58,564 nt of DNA from Bacteroidales bacterium UBA4331 (GCA_002394395.1 DGTR01000035.1:1-58564); one strand, 5' to 3'. Positions 1 through 8,957 are shown, counted from the stretch's first letter. Notes: generated from the letters alone by a model not told the origin. Translations and numbers: made by a program.

Positions 1-3000
1 CACCGACGGTAGCCATCTGGTCGAAAGGCTCACCGGTCTCACCGTCGTAGAGCTGGGTCTTACCGCCACGAGGGAGTCCGGCTTTGTCGGTCCACTCGTC
101 GAGCTGCTCCATGGTACAACCGTCGAAGATCGGGGTAGCGAACTTCACGCCGAGTTCCTGGCCAGCCCAACCGAGGACCGCCTCGAAGATCTGGCCGATA
201 TTCATACGTGAAGGCACACCCATCGGGTTGAGGACGATATCCACCGGCGTACCGTCGGCAAGGAACGGCATGTCCTCGACACGCACAATCTTGGAGACGA
301 TACCTTTGTTACCGTGACGACCTGCCATCTTATCACCGACGCGTATCTTACGACGCTTAGCGACATAGACCTTCGCCATCTGGATGATACCGTTAGGCAG
401 CTCGTCGCCGATGGTGAGGTTGAACTTCTCGCGCTTGAGCAGCGCGTCCATCTCCTTATACTTGGCGATATAGTTCATGATACACTGCGCCACGAGCTCG
501 TTCTTGTGCTCGTCCGCGGTCCATCCCTCAAGGAGGACAGAGAAGAAGTCGATCTCATTGAGACGCTCCTTGGAGAAATGCTGGCCTTTGGAGATGAGCT
601 CGGTACCGAGGATATCCTTGACAGAGACCGCCTGACGGCCGTTGAGGAGGTTGTAGAGCTTGTCGATGAGGAGGTCACGGAGTGCGTCCGCTTTCTCGCG
701 GAACTTGAGGTCCATCTTCTGCAGGGTCTCCTTATCCTCCATCTTCTGCTTACGGTCCTTGGTAGCACGGGTATAGAGTTTCTTATCGATGATGACACCA
801 TCGAGTGATGGCGAGCACTTGAGTGACGCATCCTTCACATCGCCGGCCTTGTCACCGAAGATCGCCTTGAGGAGCTTCTCCTCCGGCGACGGATCGGTCT
901 CACCCTTCGGAGTGATCTTACCGACGAGGATATCACCCGGCTGCACGTAAGCACCGATACGGATGAGTCCGTTCTCGTCGAGGTCCTTGGTAGCGTCCTC
1001 GGAGACGTTCGGGATATCCGCGGTGAACTCCTCCATACCGCGCTTGGTGTCGCGTACCTCGAGGAGCTGCTCAACGACGTGCACAGAGGTGTACATATCC
1101 TCACGCACGATACGCTCGGAGAGGACGATAGCATCCTCGTAGTTATAACCCTTCCAGGGGATATACGCCACCTTGAGGTTCTTACCGAGAGCGAGCTCTC
1201 CGCCTTGGGTCGCATAACCCTCGGTGAGCATCTGGCCCTTCTCCACCTTGTCGCCCTTGCGAACGATAGGCTGGAGGTCGATGGTGGTGTTCTGGTTGGT
1301 CTTCTCGAATTTCGGAAGCTTGTATTCTTTCTCCGCGGAGTCGAAGGAGATGAACTCCTCTTCCTCGGAGCGGTCGTACTTGATACGGATGGTATCTGCG
1401 TCCACATAGGTGACGGTACCGTCCGCCTCGGCGATGATCTGGGTACGTGAGTCGGTGACGAGTTGTTGCTCGATACCGGTACCTACTATCGGCGCCTCGG
1501 AGGTGATCAAAGGTACGGCCTGACGCATCATGTTCGATCCCATGAGGGCACGGTGGGCATCATCGTGCTCGAGGAACGGGATGAGTGCGGCAGCTACGGA
1601 CGCTATCTGGCACGGAGCGACATCCATGAGGTTGACCTGATCCGGTGCTACGACAGGGAAGTCGGCTCCGAGACGGGTCTTGACCTTCGAGCGGATGAAC
1701 GAACCGTCGGCACGGAGCGGCGCGTTACCCTGCGCAACGACCTGCTTCTCCTCGTCCTCGGCGGAGAGGTAGATGACATGATCGTTATCGAGGTCCACGA
1801 TGCTGTTCTCGACCTTACGATACGGGGTCTCGATGAAACCTAAGTTATTGATTTTCGCATAGATACACATCGAAGAGATCAGACCGATGTTCGGTCCTTC
1901 CGGTGTCTCGATAGGACAGAGACGACCGTAGTGGGTGTAGTGCACGTCTCGCACCTCGAATCCTGCGCGGTCACGGCTCAGACCACCAGGTCCGAGTGCC
2001 GACATACGGCGCTTGTGGGTGATCTCCGCCAACGGGTTCTGCTGGTCCATGAACTGCGACAGGGCGTTGGTACCGAAATACGAGTTGATGATCGAAGAGA
2101 TCGACTTCGCGTTGATCAGGTCGGTCGGCGTGAAGACCTCGTTGTCGCGGACGTTCATACGCTCACGGACGGTACGTGCCATACGAGCCAGACCGATACC
2201 GAATTGGTTGAAGAGCTGCTCTCCGACGGTGCGCACACGACGGTTGGAGAGGTGGTCGATATCGTCCACCTCGGCGTTGGAGTTGATGAGCATGACGAGG
2301 TACTTGATGATCTCGATCATGTCCTCCTTGGTCAGGACGCGTGTGTCATCGGGGATCGACATGTTGAGCTTGCGGTTGATGCGGTAACGACCTACCTCTC
2401 CCAGGTCATAACGTTTCTGGGAGAAGAAGAGGTTCTGGATCATCTCTCGCGCCGTAGCATCATCTGCCGGCTCCGCGTTACGGAGCTGACGGTAGATATA
2501 GAGGACAGCCTCTTTCTCGGTCTTAGCCGGGTCTTTCTGCAGGGTGTTGAAGATGATGGAGAAGTCGTTCTCGCGCTCCTGGTCCTTGTGGAGGAGGATG
2601 GATTTCGAACCGGACTCCATGATGATGTCGATGACCTCCGGAGTGATCTCCGCCTCACGCTCCACGACGATCTGGTTACGCTCGATGGACGATACCTCAC
2701 CGGTATCCTCATCGACGAAATCCTCGATGGTGGGCTTCATGACGTATCCCGCCAGCTTGCGGCCGATGCAAGCCTCGAGGGTCTCCCTGTTGACCTTCAC
2801 CTCCTCGGCGAGGTCGAAACAGTTGAGGATGTCCTTGTCGGACTCGAAGCCGATAGCACGCAGCAGGGTCGTCACGGGCAGTTTCTTCTTACGGTCGATG
2901 TAAGCATACATGACCTTGTTGATATCCGTCGCGAACTCAATCCACGAACCGCGGAAGGGGATGATACGCGCCGAATAGAGCTTCGTGCCGTTGGAGTGCA

Positions 3001-3475
3001 TGGATGTTCCGAAGAACACACCCGGCGAACGGTGAAGCTGCGATACGATGACACGCTCGGCACCGTTGATAACGAAGGTGCCTTTGGGGGTCATGTAAGG
3101 GATAGTACCGAGGTACACATCGGAAACGACGGTGTCGAAATCCTCATGATCGGGGTCCTCGCACGACAAGCGCAACTTGGCCTTCAAGGGGACGGAATAG
3201 GTCAGACCACGTTTGATACACTCTTCGATCGTGTAACGCGGACGGTCCACCGAATAATCCAAGAAAGCCAACGTGAAGCTGTTACGAGTATCCTGGATGG
3301 GGAAGTTCTCCGAGAATACCTTAAAGAGTCCCTCTTTACGACGCTGCTCCGGAGTGGAATCCATCTGCAGGAAATCTTGGAAGGACTTCAGCTGAATTTC
3401 GAGAAAGTCAGGATACGGCATATGCTTTTGCATACGGCTGAAGTTGACTCTCTGTTGATTTTTAGATGTAGCCAT
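1..3475 (-). CDS. rpoB: DNA-directed RNA polymerase subunit beta (partial, C-terminus outside window)
   Basis: The beta subunit forms one side of the RNA polymerase active cleft and the rifampicin pocket. Reading the minus strand from ATG at 3475 gives an uninterrupted frame of about 1158 codons that runs off the left edge of the window, so roughly the last tenth of the usual Bacteroidota protein (about 1270 residues) is missing. The N-terminus begins MATSKNQQRVNFSR. The rifampicin-region sequence FGTNALSQFMDQQNPLAEIT and the following HKRRMSALGPGGLSRDRAGF are plain, then RDVHYTHYGRLCPIETPEGP. The residues usually changed in rifampicin resistance look wild type here. It lies 235 bp after rplL, separated by two hairpins, and is the distal gene of the L11-L1-L10-L12-beta operon; rpoC presumably follows outside the window. 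Identification is certain from the motifs. Confidence 0.98.
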   Translation of the reverse strand, partial: MATSKNQQRVNFSRMQKHMPYPDFLEIQLKSFQDFLQMDSTPEQRRKEGLFKVFSENFPIQDTRNSFTLAFLDYSVDRPRYTIEECIKRGLTYSVPLKAKLRLSCEDPDHEDFDTVVSDVYLGTIPYMTPKGTFVINGAERVIVSQLHRSPGVFFGTSMHSNGTKLYSARIIPFRGSWIEFATDINKVMYAYIDRKKKLPVTTLLRAIGFESDKDILNCFDLAEEVKVNRETLEACIGRKLAGYVMKPTIEDFVDEDTGEVSSIERNQIVVEREAEITPEVIDIIMESGSKSILLHKDQERENDFSIIFNTLQKDPAKTEKEAVLYIYRQLRNAEPADDATAREMIQNLFFSQKRYDLGEVGRYRINRKLNMSIPDDTRVLTKEDMIEIIKYLVMLINSNAEVDDIDHLSNRRVRTVGEQLFNQFGIGLARMARTVRERMNVRDNEVFTPTDLINAKSISSIINSYFGTNALSQFMDQQNPLAEITHKRRMSALGPGGLSRDRAGFEVRDVHYTHYGRLCPIETPEGPNIGLISSMCIYAKINNLGFIETPYRKVENSIVDLDNDHVIYLSAEDEEKQVVAQGNAPLRADGSFIRSKVKTRLGADFPVVAPDQVNLMDVAPCQIASVAAALIPFLEHDDAHRALMGSNMMRQAVPLITSEAPIVGTGIEQQLVTDSRTQIIAEADGTVTYVDADTIRIKYDRSEEEEFISFDSAEKEYKLPKFEKTNQNTTIDLQPIVRKGDKVEKGQMLTEGYATQGGELALGKNLKVAYIPWKGYNYEDAIVLSERIVREDMYTSVHVVEQLLEVRDTKRGMEEFTADIPNVSEDATKDLDENGLIRIGAYVQPGDILVGKITPKGETDPSPEEKLLKAIFGDKAGDVKDASLKCSPSLDGVIIDKKLYTRATKDRKQKMEDKETLQKMDLKFREKADALRDLLIDKLYNLLNGRQAVSVKDILGTELISKGQHFSKERLNEIDFFSVLLEGWTADEHKNELVAQCIMNYIAKYKEMDALLKREKFNLTIGDELPNGIIQMAKVYVAKRRKIRVGDKMAGRHGNKGIVSKIVRVEDMPFLADGTPVDIVLNPMGVPSRMNIGQIFEAVLGWAGQELGVKFATPIFDGCTMEQLDEWTDKAGLPRGGKTQLYDGETGEPFDQMATVG

Positions 3476-3636
3476 TATTTTGGATGGTTAATAAATGATT
3501 AACAGAACTAAACTGTTGGTAATAAATAATTTAGACCTAAATTGGAGGGTAGATAATTTATAGTATTTTAATCTTCACCCGTGTTGTATTACCAAATTTT
3601 TCAGTTTTTTAAGCATTCTATTCTATTGAGCAGAAA

Positions 3637-3693
3637 AGGTTTAGACCCACATTTGCATGCGGATCTAAACCTATTCCACTCGAAATAGAGTGG
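3637..3693 (-). promoter_or_regulatory. Two hairpins in the rplL-rpoB gap (possible attenuator)
   Basis: In the 235-bp gap between rplL and rpoB the transcript can form two stem-loops. The first pairs CCACTC with GAGTGG (3688-3693 and 3676-3681) around a 6-nt loop. The second pairs AGGTTTAGA with TCTAAACCT (3664-3672 and 3637-3645) around an 18-nt loop. Partial termination or processing between L12 and beta is known in E. coli; a similar role here is inferred from position only. No T-run follows either stem closely. Confidence 0.5.
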
Positions 3694-3710
3694 TTGGTTG
3701 AGGGAGGTTA

Positions 3711-4091
3711 TTACTTGAGTTCTACCTCAGCGCCTACCTCTTCGAGAGCTTTCTTGAGAGCCTCAGCGGTAGCTTTGTCAACGCCCTCTTTTACGTTAGA
3801 AGGAGCAGCGTCAACGATGTCCTTAGCCTCTTTCAGGCCGAGACCGGTTTGCTCTTTTACAGCCTTTACAACCTGGAGCTTGTTAGCGCCAGCGGATTTC
3901 AGAACTACGTCGAAGGAGGTCTTCTCCTCTGCTGCCTCAGCAGCTGCACCACCTGCAGCAGGAGCAGCAACAGCTACTGCAGCTGCAGCCGGCTCAATGC
4001 CATACTCCTCTTTGAGGATAGTAGCGAGTTCATTTACTTCCTTAACAGTAAGGTTAACTAATGTTTCAGCAATAACTTTAAGATCTGCCAT
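3711..4091 (-). CDS. rplL: 50S ribosomal protein L7/L12
   Basis: L7/L12 is the multicopy stalk protein of the large ribosomal subunit and recruits translation factors such as EF-Tu and EF-G. The 126-residue product has the standard layout: an N-terminal dimerisation domain (MADLKVIAETLVNLTVKEV), an Ala-rich flexible hinge at about residues 35-55 (AAAAVAVAAPAAGGAAAE), and the globular C-terminal domain with KLQVVKAVKEQTGLGLKEAK. It lies 82 bp after rplJ, its binding partner, and upstream of rpoB. Length is normal for the family. Confidence 0.98.
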   Translation of the reverse strand: MADLKVIAETLVNLTVKEVNELATILKEEYGIEPAAAAVAVAAPAAGGAAAEAAEEKTSFDVVLKSAGANKLQVVKAVKEQTGLGLKEAKDIVDAAPSNVKEGVDKATAEALKKALEEVGAEVELK

Positions 4092-4146
4092 TGTCTTATA
4101 AATTTTAAATGTTTTTTGATTCAGTTAATTAATTTTTTCGGGATAC

Positions 4147-4174
4147 CGATATTTCGATAAATCGATATTTCGAT
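4147..4174. repeat. Two direct copies of CGATATTTCGAT in the rplJ-rplL gap
   Basis: The 12-mer CGATATTTCGAT occurs at 4147-4158 and again at 4163-4174, with period 16, immediately after the rplJ coding region. Because the unit is partly self-complementary it can also fold. No function is claimed; it might act in L10-mediated autoregulation or be neutral. Confidence 0.6.
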
Positions 4175-4704
4175 TATTCTGCGCGCTCGCCGAGGGTCTG
4201 GAGTACACCATGGATGGTGTTCTGGCCGCTCTGGAGAGCAGAAACGACGTTCTTCGCAGGCGATTGCAGCAGAGCAACCAATTCTGCAATAAGTTCGTTC
4301 TTGGACTTGATAGCGCAGAGGAACTCGAGGTTCTGCTTGCCTACGTATACAGTCTCTTCTACGTACGCAGCTTTGAGTTCAGGCTTAGCCTCTCCGGTCT
4401 TGTCGCCCTTGGTAAACTCCTTGATGAGTTTAGCGGGAGCGTTACCGGTGTTGCTGAGCATGAGTGCGGTGTTGCCCTTGAGAGCGCCGAAGATCTCAGC
4501 CTCCACGCCTTTTTTCTCGAGCGCTTTCTGGAGGAGGGTATTCTTAGCTACCAAGAGTTTGATGTCCTGTTTGAAGCACGCGCGGCGCAGGTCGCTTGTT
4601 TTCGCAGCGTCCAGACCCTCGATATTCACGAGGTAGAAGTGCGAGTACTCAGCGAGTTGAGCACCAAGGGCTTCAATGACGAGATTTTTATCTTCCTTTT
4701 TCAT
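4174..4704 (-). CDS. rplJ: 50S ribosomal protein L10
   Basis: L10 anchors the L7/L12 dimers at the base of the ribosomal stalk. The 176-residue product starts MKKEDKNLVIEALGAQLAEY and shows the family pattern, including FYLVNIEGLDAAKTSDLRRA, VAKNTLLQKAL and a Gly/Asn segment GALKGNTALMLS. The C-terminal helix that binds L12 ends in HGVLQTLGERAE. It is 23 bp downstream of rplA and precedes rplL, the usual order. The ATG at 4704 matches the family start. Confidence 0.97.
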   Translation of the reverse strand: MKKEDKNLVIEALGAQLAEYSHFYLVNIEGLDAAKTSDLRRACFKQDIKLLVAKNTLLQKALEKKGVEAEIFGALKGNTALMLSNTGNAPAKLIKEFTKGDKTGEAKPELKAAYVEETVYVGKQNLEFLCAIKSKNELIAELVALLQSPAKNVVSALQSGQNTIHGVLQTLGERAE

Positions 4705-4727
4705 ACTTGTCTGTGATTTTTAAGAGA

Positions 4728-5417
4728 TTAAAGCGATTTGGTATCGATCTTAATACCCTGACTCATCGTGCTGGAAAGATAAACGCTCTTGATGTACTCA
4801 CCTTTGGACACAGCGGGTTTCAGGTGCTTGATCGTCTCGATGAACGCAGCTGCGTTCTCAGCGATCTTGTCAGCCGTGAAGCTTACTTTACCGATAGAGG
4901 TGTGTACAATACCGAACTTGTCAACCTTGAAGTCGATCTTACCGCCCTTAACCTCTTTGACAGCTTTCGCTACGTCCATGGTAACGGTACCGCTCTTGGG
5001 GTTCGGCATGAGTCCGCGAGGACCGAGCACGCGACCGAGAGCACCGATCTTACCCATGATCTGAGGCTGGGTGATGATGACATCAATGTCTGTCCATCCA
5101 CCTTTGATCTTTTCAATATACTCATCCAGACCTACGTAGTCAGCACCTGCCTCTTTGGCAGCTGCCTCCTGATCCGGAGTACAGAGTGCGAGAACGCGAA
5201 CCACTTTACCGGTACCGTTCGGGAGAGCTACGACGCCGCGAACCATCTGGTTAGCCTTGCGGGGGTCAACACCCAGGCGTACGTCGATATCTACGGAGGC
5301 ATCGAACTTGGTGGTAGTGATCTCTTTTACGAGAGCAGCTGCCTCTTCGATGGTGTAGAGCTTGCCTGCTTCAATCTTCTCAGCAGCAAGTTTCTGTTTT
5401 TTTGTCAGTTTTGCCAT
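4728..5417 (-). CDS. rplA: 50S ribosomal protein L1
   Basis: L1 binds 23S rRNA at the mobile L1 stalk near the E site and in many bacteria represses its own L11-L1 mRNA. The 229-residue protein begins MAKLTKKQKLAAEKIEAGKL and carries the L1 signature region GRVLGPRGLMPNPKSGTV at about residues 126-143. It lies 25 bp after rplK, so the two are surely cotranscribed. Confidence 0.98.
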   Translation of the reverse strand: MAKLTKKQKLAAEKIEAGKLYTIEEAAALVKEITTTKFDASVDIDVRLGVDPRKANQMVRGVVALPNGTGKVVRVLALCTPDQEAAAKEAGADYVGLDEYIEKIKGGWTDIDVIITQPQIMGKIGALGRVLGPRGLMPNPKSGTVTMDVAKAVKEVKGGKIDFKVDKFGIVHTSIGKVSFTADKIAENAAAFIETIKHLKPAVSKGEYIKSVYLSSTMSQGIKIDTKSL

Positions 5418-5442
5418 AATTGTTGATAATGATTGAAGTTGA

Positions 5443-5865
5443 TTACTTAACGGTTATACCCATGCTGCGTGCGGTACCTTTGACCATCTTGAGTGCGGAC
5501 TCCACGGTGAAGCAGTTGAGATCCACCATCTTGTCCTCGGCGATCTGGCGAGCCTGGTCCTCGGTGATCGTAGCCACCTTGGTACGGTTAGGCTGGTCAG
5601 AACCGCTCTTCACCTTAGCTGCCTCCAGGAGCTGGATAGCTACAGGAGGAGTCTTAACGACGAAGTCAAACGACTTGTCAGCGTAAACGGTAATGATTAC
5701 AGGCAGCACTTTGCCTGCCTTGTCTTGCGTTCTGGCATTGAACTGTTTGCAAAACTCCATGATGTTCACACCCTTAGAACCCAGAGCCGGGCCTACCGGA
5801 GGTGCAGGGTTGGCTGCGCCACCCTTGATTTGGAGCTTGATAAAACCAGCAATTTCTTTAGCCAT
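5443..5865 (-). CDS. rplK: 50S ribosomal protein L11
   Basis: L11 is part of the GTPase-associated centre and the thiostrepton-binding site. The 140-residue product starts MAKEIAGFIKLQIKGGAANP, followed by APPVGPALGSKGVNIMEFCK, the conserved Pro-rich N-terminal region. The C-terminal RNA-binding domain is intact and ends GTARSMGITVK. It is the first ribosomal protein gene after nusG and is preceded by a 156-bp leader with two hairpins. Confidence 0.98.
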   Translation of the reverse strand: MAKEIAGFIKLQIKGGAANPAPPVGPALGSKGVNIMEFCKQFNARTQDKAGKVLPVIITVYADKSFDFVVKTPPVAIQLLEAAKVKSGSDQPNRTKVATITEDQARQIAEDKMVDLNCFTVESALKMVKGTARSMGITVK

Positions 5866-5902
5866 AGTTTTACTTTTGTTAATAGTTTTTGGCCCGGAGC
5901 GT

Positions 5903-5952
5903 CCTTCCGCTTTCGGAAGGAGTGGCCTCCGCCTAGAAAGGCTTCATGGAGG
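5903..5952 (-). promoter_or_regulatory. Hairpins in the nusG-rplK leader
   Basis: The 156-bp gap between nusG and rplK holds two adjacent stem-loops. One pairs CCTTCCG (5903-5909) with CGGAAGG (5914-5920) around a 4-nt loop. The other pairs CCTCC (5926-5930) with GGAGG (5948-5952) and encloses GCCT/AGGC (5931-5934 and 5939-5942) around AGAA. L1 autoregulatory sites lie in this leader in other bacteria; that these stems serve that purpose is an inference. Confidence 0.5.
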
Positions 5953-6021
5953 TTCCGTGCCTGATTAATACTTAATTTAAAAAAACTACCGAGTAGTGAC
6001 TAACGACCCGTAAGAGGTCTC

Positions 6022-6573
6022 CTACTCTTTTTCTACCTGATTGAAGCCGAGCTCCAGAGGAGTCTGGCGATCGAAGATAGTGACAACGACTTTGAGTTTG
6101 TGCTTGTCCTGACTCACCTCCTGAACCTGGCCCTTGAATCCGTTGAACGGACCATCCACAACCTTGACACTCTCTCCGACAAGGAAAGTGATCTCGCTTG
6201 CCGCTCTCGTCTCCGACTCCGAAGCGATGCCAACCAACTTGTTGACCTCCTCCTGGGAAACGGGTTCGGGCTTCGCTGAGGTCTTGCCGCCGCTGAGGAA
6301 ACCGAGCACGTTAGGGATGTTGCGCAACAAAGGGAAGCTCTCGTCGCACAAATAACACTCCACCAGAAGATAACCCGGCAGGAGATTGCGCTCCTTCTCC
6401 GTACGTTTACCATTTTTAAGGGTAACGATCTTCTCACGTGGAATCAGGACTTGCGACACATACTCGCGGAAGAGGGACGAAGAGACGAGCGCATTGTTGA
6501 TGTACTCCTCTACCTTGTTCTCCTTGCCGCTGATAGCGCGCAACACGTACCATTGTTTCTTGTACTCTGCCAT
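6022..6573 (-). CDS. nusG: Transcription termination/antitermination protein NusG
   Basis: NusG binds RNA polymerase, links it to the ribosome or Rho, and tunes pausing. I use ATG at 6573, giving 183 residues starting MAEYKKQWYVLRAISGKENK; the frame stays open 26 codons further upstream but that extension overlaps secE and does not resemble the family. The NGN domain (about residues 1-115) contains PGYLLVECYL, and the C-terminal KOW domain contains VGESVKVVDGPFNGFKG. It lies 20 bp after secE and before rplK, the standard order. Confidence 0.97.
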   Translation of the reverse strand: MAEYKKQWYVLRAISGKENKVEEYINNALVSSSLFREYVSQVLIPREKIVTLKNGKRTEKERNLLPGYLLVECYLCDESFPLLRNIPNVLGFLSGGKTSAKPEPVSQEEVNKLVGIASESETRAASEITFLVGESVKVVDGPFNGFKGQVQEVSQDKHKLKVVVTIFDRQTPLELGFNQVEKE

Positions 6574-6593
6574 AACAATTAATGAATTAATGA

Positions 6594-6782
6594 TTAGAGC
6601 AGACCGTAAACAAAGGTCATGATTGACTCGAAGCAGTAGTCCATAAGCCAAACGATCAGCGCCAGTATTATGGAAGCGATCAATACTATAACGGAACTTT
6701 GTGCCAACTCCTTGCGGGTAGGCCAGCTCGTCTTATGAACTAACTCGTTGTACGATTCTTTGCAATATTCTACAAACTTCAT
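6594..6782 (-). CDS. secE: Preprotein translocase subunit SecE
   Basis: SecE clamps the SecY channel of the inner-membrane protein translocase. The 62-residue product has a short amphipathic N-terminal helix with the family motif VHKTSWPTRKEL, then a single transmembrane helix (about residues 30-50, VIVLIASIILALIVWLMDY). This is the short, single-span form usual in Bacteroidota. It lies between tRNA-Trp and nusG. Confidence 0.97.
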   Translation of the reverse strand: MKFVEYCKESYNELVHKTSWPTRKELAQSSVIVLIASIILALIVWLMDYCFESIMTFVYGLL

Positions 6783-6912
6783 ATATATAGTAGATTTTCT
6801 TATTTGTTACTTATACCTTATTCCGCGCCAACAATCCGGCTCTAGCACCAGCTAAAGTCGAATCGGAAGCTATGTCTTTATGTTGGGCTTGGCGTAACAA
6901 TTCCAAGCTTTG

Positions 6913-6983
6913 CACGGAAGGCAGGAATCGAACCCACATTGACGGTTTTGGAGACCGCTCTCCTACCATTGGAGGACTTCCGT
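6913..6983 (-). tRNA. tRNA-Trp (CCA anticodon)
   Basis: The minus strand folds into a full cloverleaf. The acceptor stem pairs ACGGAAG (6977-6983) with CTTCCGT (6914-6920), the discriminator is G, the anticodon loop is CTCCAAA with anticodon CCA, and the T arm contains GGTTCGATTCC. The 3' CCA is not encoded. It sits between tuf and secE, as in many bacteria. Confidence 0.96.
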
Positions 6984-6989
6984 AAAATT

Positions 6990-7053
6990 GCTCGGGGCTC
7001 GACACCCCGAGCGTTTTCCCTAGGACTACCCAGGTCAACCCAGGTTTACCTAG
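6990..7053 (-). terminator. Two hairpins between tuf and tRNA-Trp
   Basis: Just after the tuf stop the transcript can fold CTAGG/CCTAG (7049-7053 with 7020-7024) around a segment with two CCAGG-type repeats. Next is a strong 8-bp GC-rich stem GCTCGGGG/CCCCGAGC (7005-7012 with 6990-6997) with a 7-nt loop, ending 6 nt before the mature tRNA-Trp 5' end. The AATTTTA after it is a weak U-tract, so it may be a partial terminator or a processing guide. Confidence 0.5.
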
Positions 7054-7064
7054 CAATCGACGAA

Positions 7065-8252
7065 TTAGTCGATCAGTTTGGTGATCTGACCAGATCCTAC
7101 CGTACGGCCACCCTCACGGATTGCGAAACGCAGACCCTCAGAGCAAGCTACCGGATAGATCAGCTTAACCTGAATCTCGAGGTTATCACCCGGCATTACC
7201 ATCTCAGTTCCTTCCGGAAGAGTGATCTCACCGGTAACATCCATGGTACGGATGTAGAACTGCGGACGATAGTGGTTGTGGAACGGGGTGTGACGACCAC
7301 CCTCTTCTTTCTTCAGGATATAAACCGAAGCTTTGAACTCGCTGTACGGTTTTACCATACCCGGGTGAGTCAATACCATACCACGTTTAACCTCATCTTT
7401 GTCGATACCACGGAGGAGCAGACCTACGTTATCACCAGCCTCACCTTGATCCAGCAACTTGCGGAACATCTCAACGCCGGTTACGACAGATTTCTTACCC
7501 TCAGCACCCAGACCGATGAGCTGAACCTCGTCACCTACTTTGATGACACCGGTCTCGATACGACCCGTTGCTACAGTACCACGACCGGTGATGGAGAATA
7601 CATCCTCAACCGGCATCAAGAACGGTTTGTCAACGGCACGTACAGGCAGCTGGATCCAGTTGTCGCAAGCGTCCATCAACTCCATTATCTTCTCTTCCCA
7701 CTGCGGAACACCGTTCAGTGCACCCAGTGCAGAACCGCGGATAACCGGGGTGTTGTCGCCATCGAAATCATAGAAGTTCAACAGCTCACGCATCTCCATC
7801 TCAACGAGATCCAACATCTCAGGATCGTCCACCATATCGCACTTGTTCATAAATACAACCAGGCGCGGTACGTTTACTTGGCGAGCCAAAAGGATGTGCT
7901 CGCGGGTCTGAGGCATAGGACCATCAGTTGCAGCAACTACGATGATAGCACCATCCATCTGGGCAGCACCGGTAACCATGTTCTTTACATAGTCAGCGTG
8001 ACCCGGGCAGTCTACGTGTGCGTAGTGACGGTTAGCTGTTTGATACTCTACGTGAGCGGTGTTGATAGTAATACCACGCTCTTTCTCCTCAGGAGCGTTA
8101 TCGATAGAATCGAACGAACGCTGCTCTGAAAGACCTTTCTTTGCCAATACAGTTGTAATAGCTGCGGTCAGAGTCGTTTTTCCGTGGTCTACGTGACCGA
8201 TGGTACCGATGTTAACGTGCGGTTTCGAACGGTCAAATTTTTCTTTTGCCAT
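7065..8252 (-). CDS. tuf: Elongation factor Tu
   Basis: EF-Tu is the GTPase that delivers aminoacyl-tRNA to the ribosomal A site. The 395-residue product carries the G1 loop GHVDHGKTTL, switch I with GITINTAHVEY, G3 DCPGHADY, G4 NKCDMVDD and G5 GSALGAL, followed by the two beta-barrel domains ending GSGQITKLID. It sits between the Thr/Gly/Tyr/Thr tRNA cluster and tRNA-Trp-secE-nusG, the usual Bacteroidota arrangement. Confidence 0.99.
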   Translation of the reverse strand: MAKEKFDRSKPHVNIGTIGHVDHGKTTLTAAITTVLAKKGLSEQRSFDSIDNAPEEKERGITINTAHVEYQTANRHYAHVDCPGHADYVKNMVTGAAQMDGAIIVVAATDGPMPQTREHILLARQVNVPRLVVFMNKCDMVDDPEMLDLVEMEMRELLNFYDFDGDNTPVIRGSALGALNGVPQWEEKIMELMDACDNWIQLPVRAVDKPFLMPVEDVFSITGRGTVATGRIETGVIKVGDEVQLIGLGAEGKKSVVTGVEMFRKLLDQGEAGDNVGLLLRGIDKDEVKRGMVLTHPGMVKPYSEFKASVYILKKEEGGRHTPFHNHYRPQFYIRTMDVTGEITLPEGTEMVMPGDNLEIQVKLIYPVACSEGLRFAIREGGRTVGSGQITKLID

Positions 8253-8395
8253 AGTAATTCTTTAATTTTTATTAACGTTAATAAACAAAATTGTTTAATT
8301 GTTTCTTTAACTTAAAAAAGGCCGGTCAATGTTTGACCGTTGACCAACCTTTTAATTGTCTCTGGAGACCAGAGTTCGCGTTTACACGCGATCTG

Positions 8396-8467
<72 letters not shown>

Positions 8468-8471
8468 AAAG

Positions 8472-8544
8472 AGCGAAAGACGGGACTCAAACCCGCGACC
8501 CCCAGCTTGGAAGGCTAGTGCTCTATCGACTGAGCTACTTTCGC
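8472..8544 (-). tRNA. tRNA-Gly (TCC anticodon)
   Basis: Acceptor GCGAAAG (8538-8544) pairs with CTTTCGC (8473-8479). The anticodon stem CTAGC/GCTGG has one G-T pair and encloses CTTCCAA (anticodon TCC), and the T arm contains GCGGGTTTGAGTCCCGT. Only 4 nt separate it from tRNA-Thr(GGT), so both come from one precursor. Confidence 0.95.
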
Positions 8545-8676
8545 AACGCTTCCCTTCTTTCGGGGCCCCCGATGAACGCTAACGTAGCGCGTTCAGTGGG
8601 GAAAGCGTAGCGCAAGGCGAAAATTCATATAAGCGACAACGTCGCGAATCGTATTGAGCCTTAGCGCAAGCGTGTG

Positions 8677-8759
8677 TGGGTGCGGATGGATTCGAACCAC
8701 CGAAGTCGAAAGACAGCAGATTTACAGTCTGCCCCATTTGGCCACTCTGGAACACACCC
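8677..8759 (-). tRNA. tRNA-Tyr (GTA anticodon)
   Basis: This is a long-variable-arm (type II) tRNA of 83 nt. Acceptor GGGTGTG (8753-8759) pairs with CGCACCC (8678-8684) with one G-T pair. The anticodon stem GCAGA/TCTGC encloses CTGTAAA (anticodon GTA), and the T arm contains GGTGGTTCGAATCCATC. The discriminator is A. Confidence 0.95.
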
Positions 8760-8807
8760 TTTTTTCAATGTTCACTTTTTCAAACTATTTCGATTCTTTG
8801 AATCGAG

Positions 8808-8880
8808 AGCCTCTAGTCGGACTCGAACCAACGACCGCTGGATTACAAATCTAGTGCTCTACCAACTGAGCTATAGAGGC
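8808..8880 (-). tRNA. tRNA-Thr (TGT anticodon)
   Basis: Acceptor GCCTCTA (8874-8880) pairs with TAGAGGC (8809-8815). The D arm is GCTCAGTTGGTAGAGC, the anticodon loop TTTGTAA has anticodon TGT, and the T arm contains GTTGGTTCGAGTCCGAC. The anticodon stem CTAGA/TCCAG has an A-C mismatch at its third pair (positions 29-41), which is unusual. It is the first tRNA of the cluster and lies below a strong promoter. Confidence 0.93.
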
Positions 8881-8957
8881 AGATCGTGTGCATTCTCGTT
8901 GTGCACGAACTGAGCCTTTTTCAGGCGTTCGTCCATACACTTCCGACGAAAAAGCGT

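Noticed and set aside
1931..3502. Long plus-strand open frame (523 codons) opposite rpoB, with other long frames at 314-808 and 1463-1843
   Set aside because: These are antisense to rpoB, whose minus-strand frame translates to an unmistakable beta subunit. The products are low-complexity Asp/Val/Leu-rich shadows of a high-bias gene.
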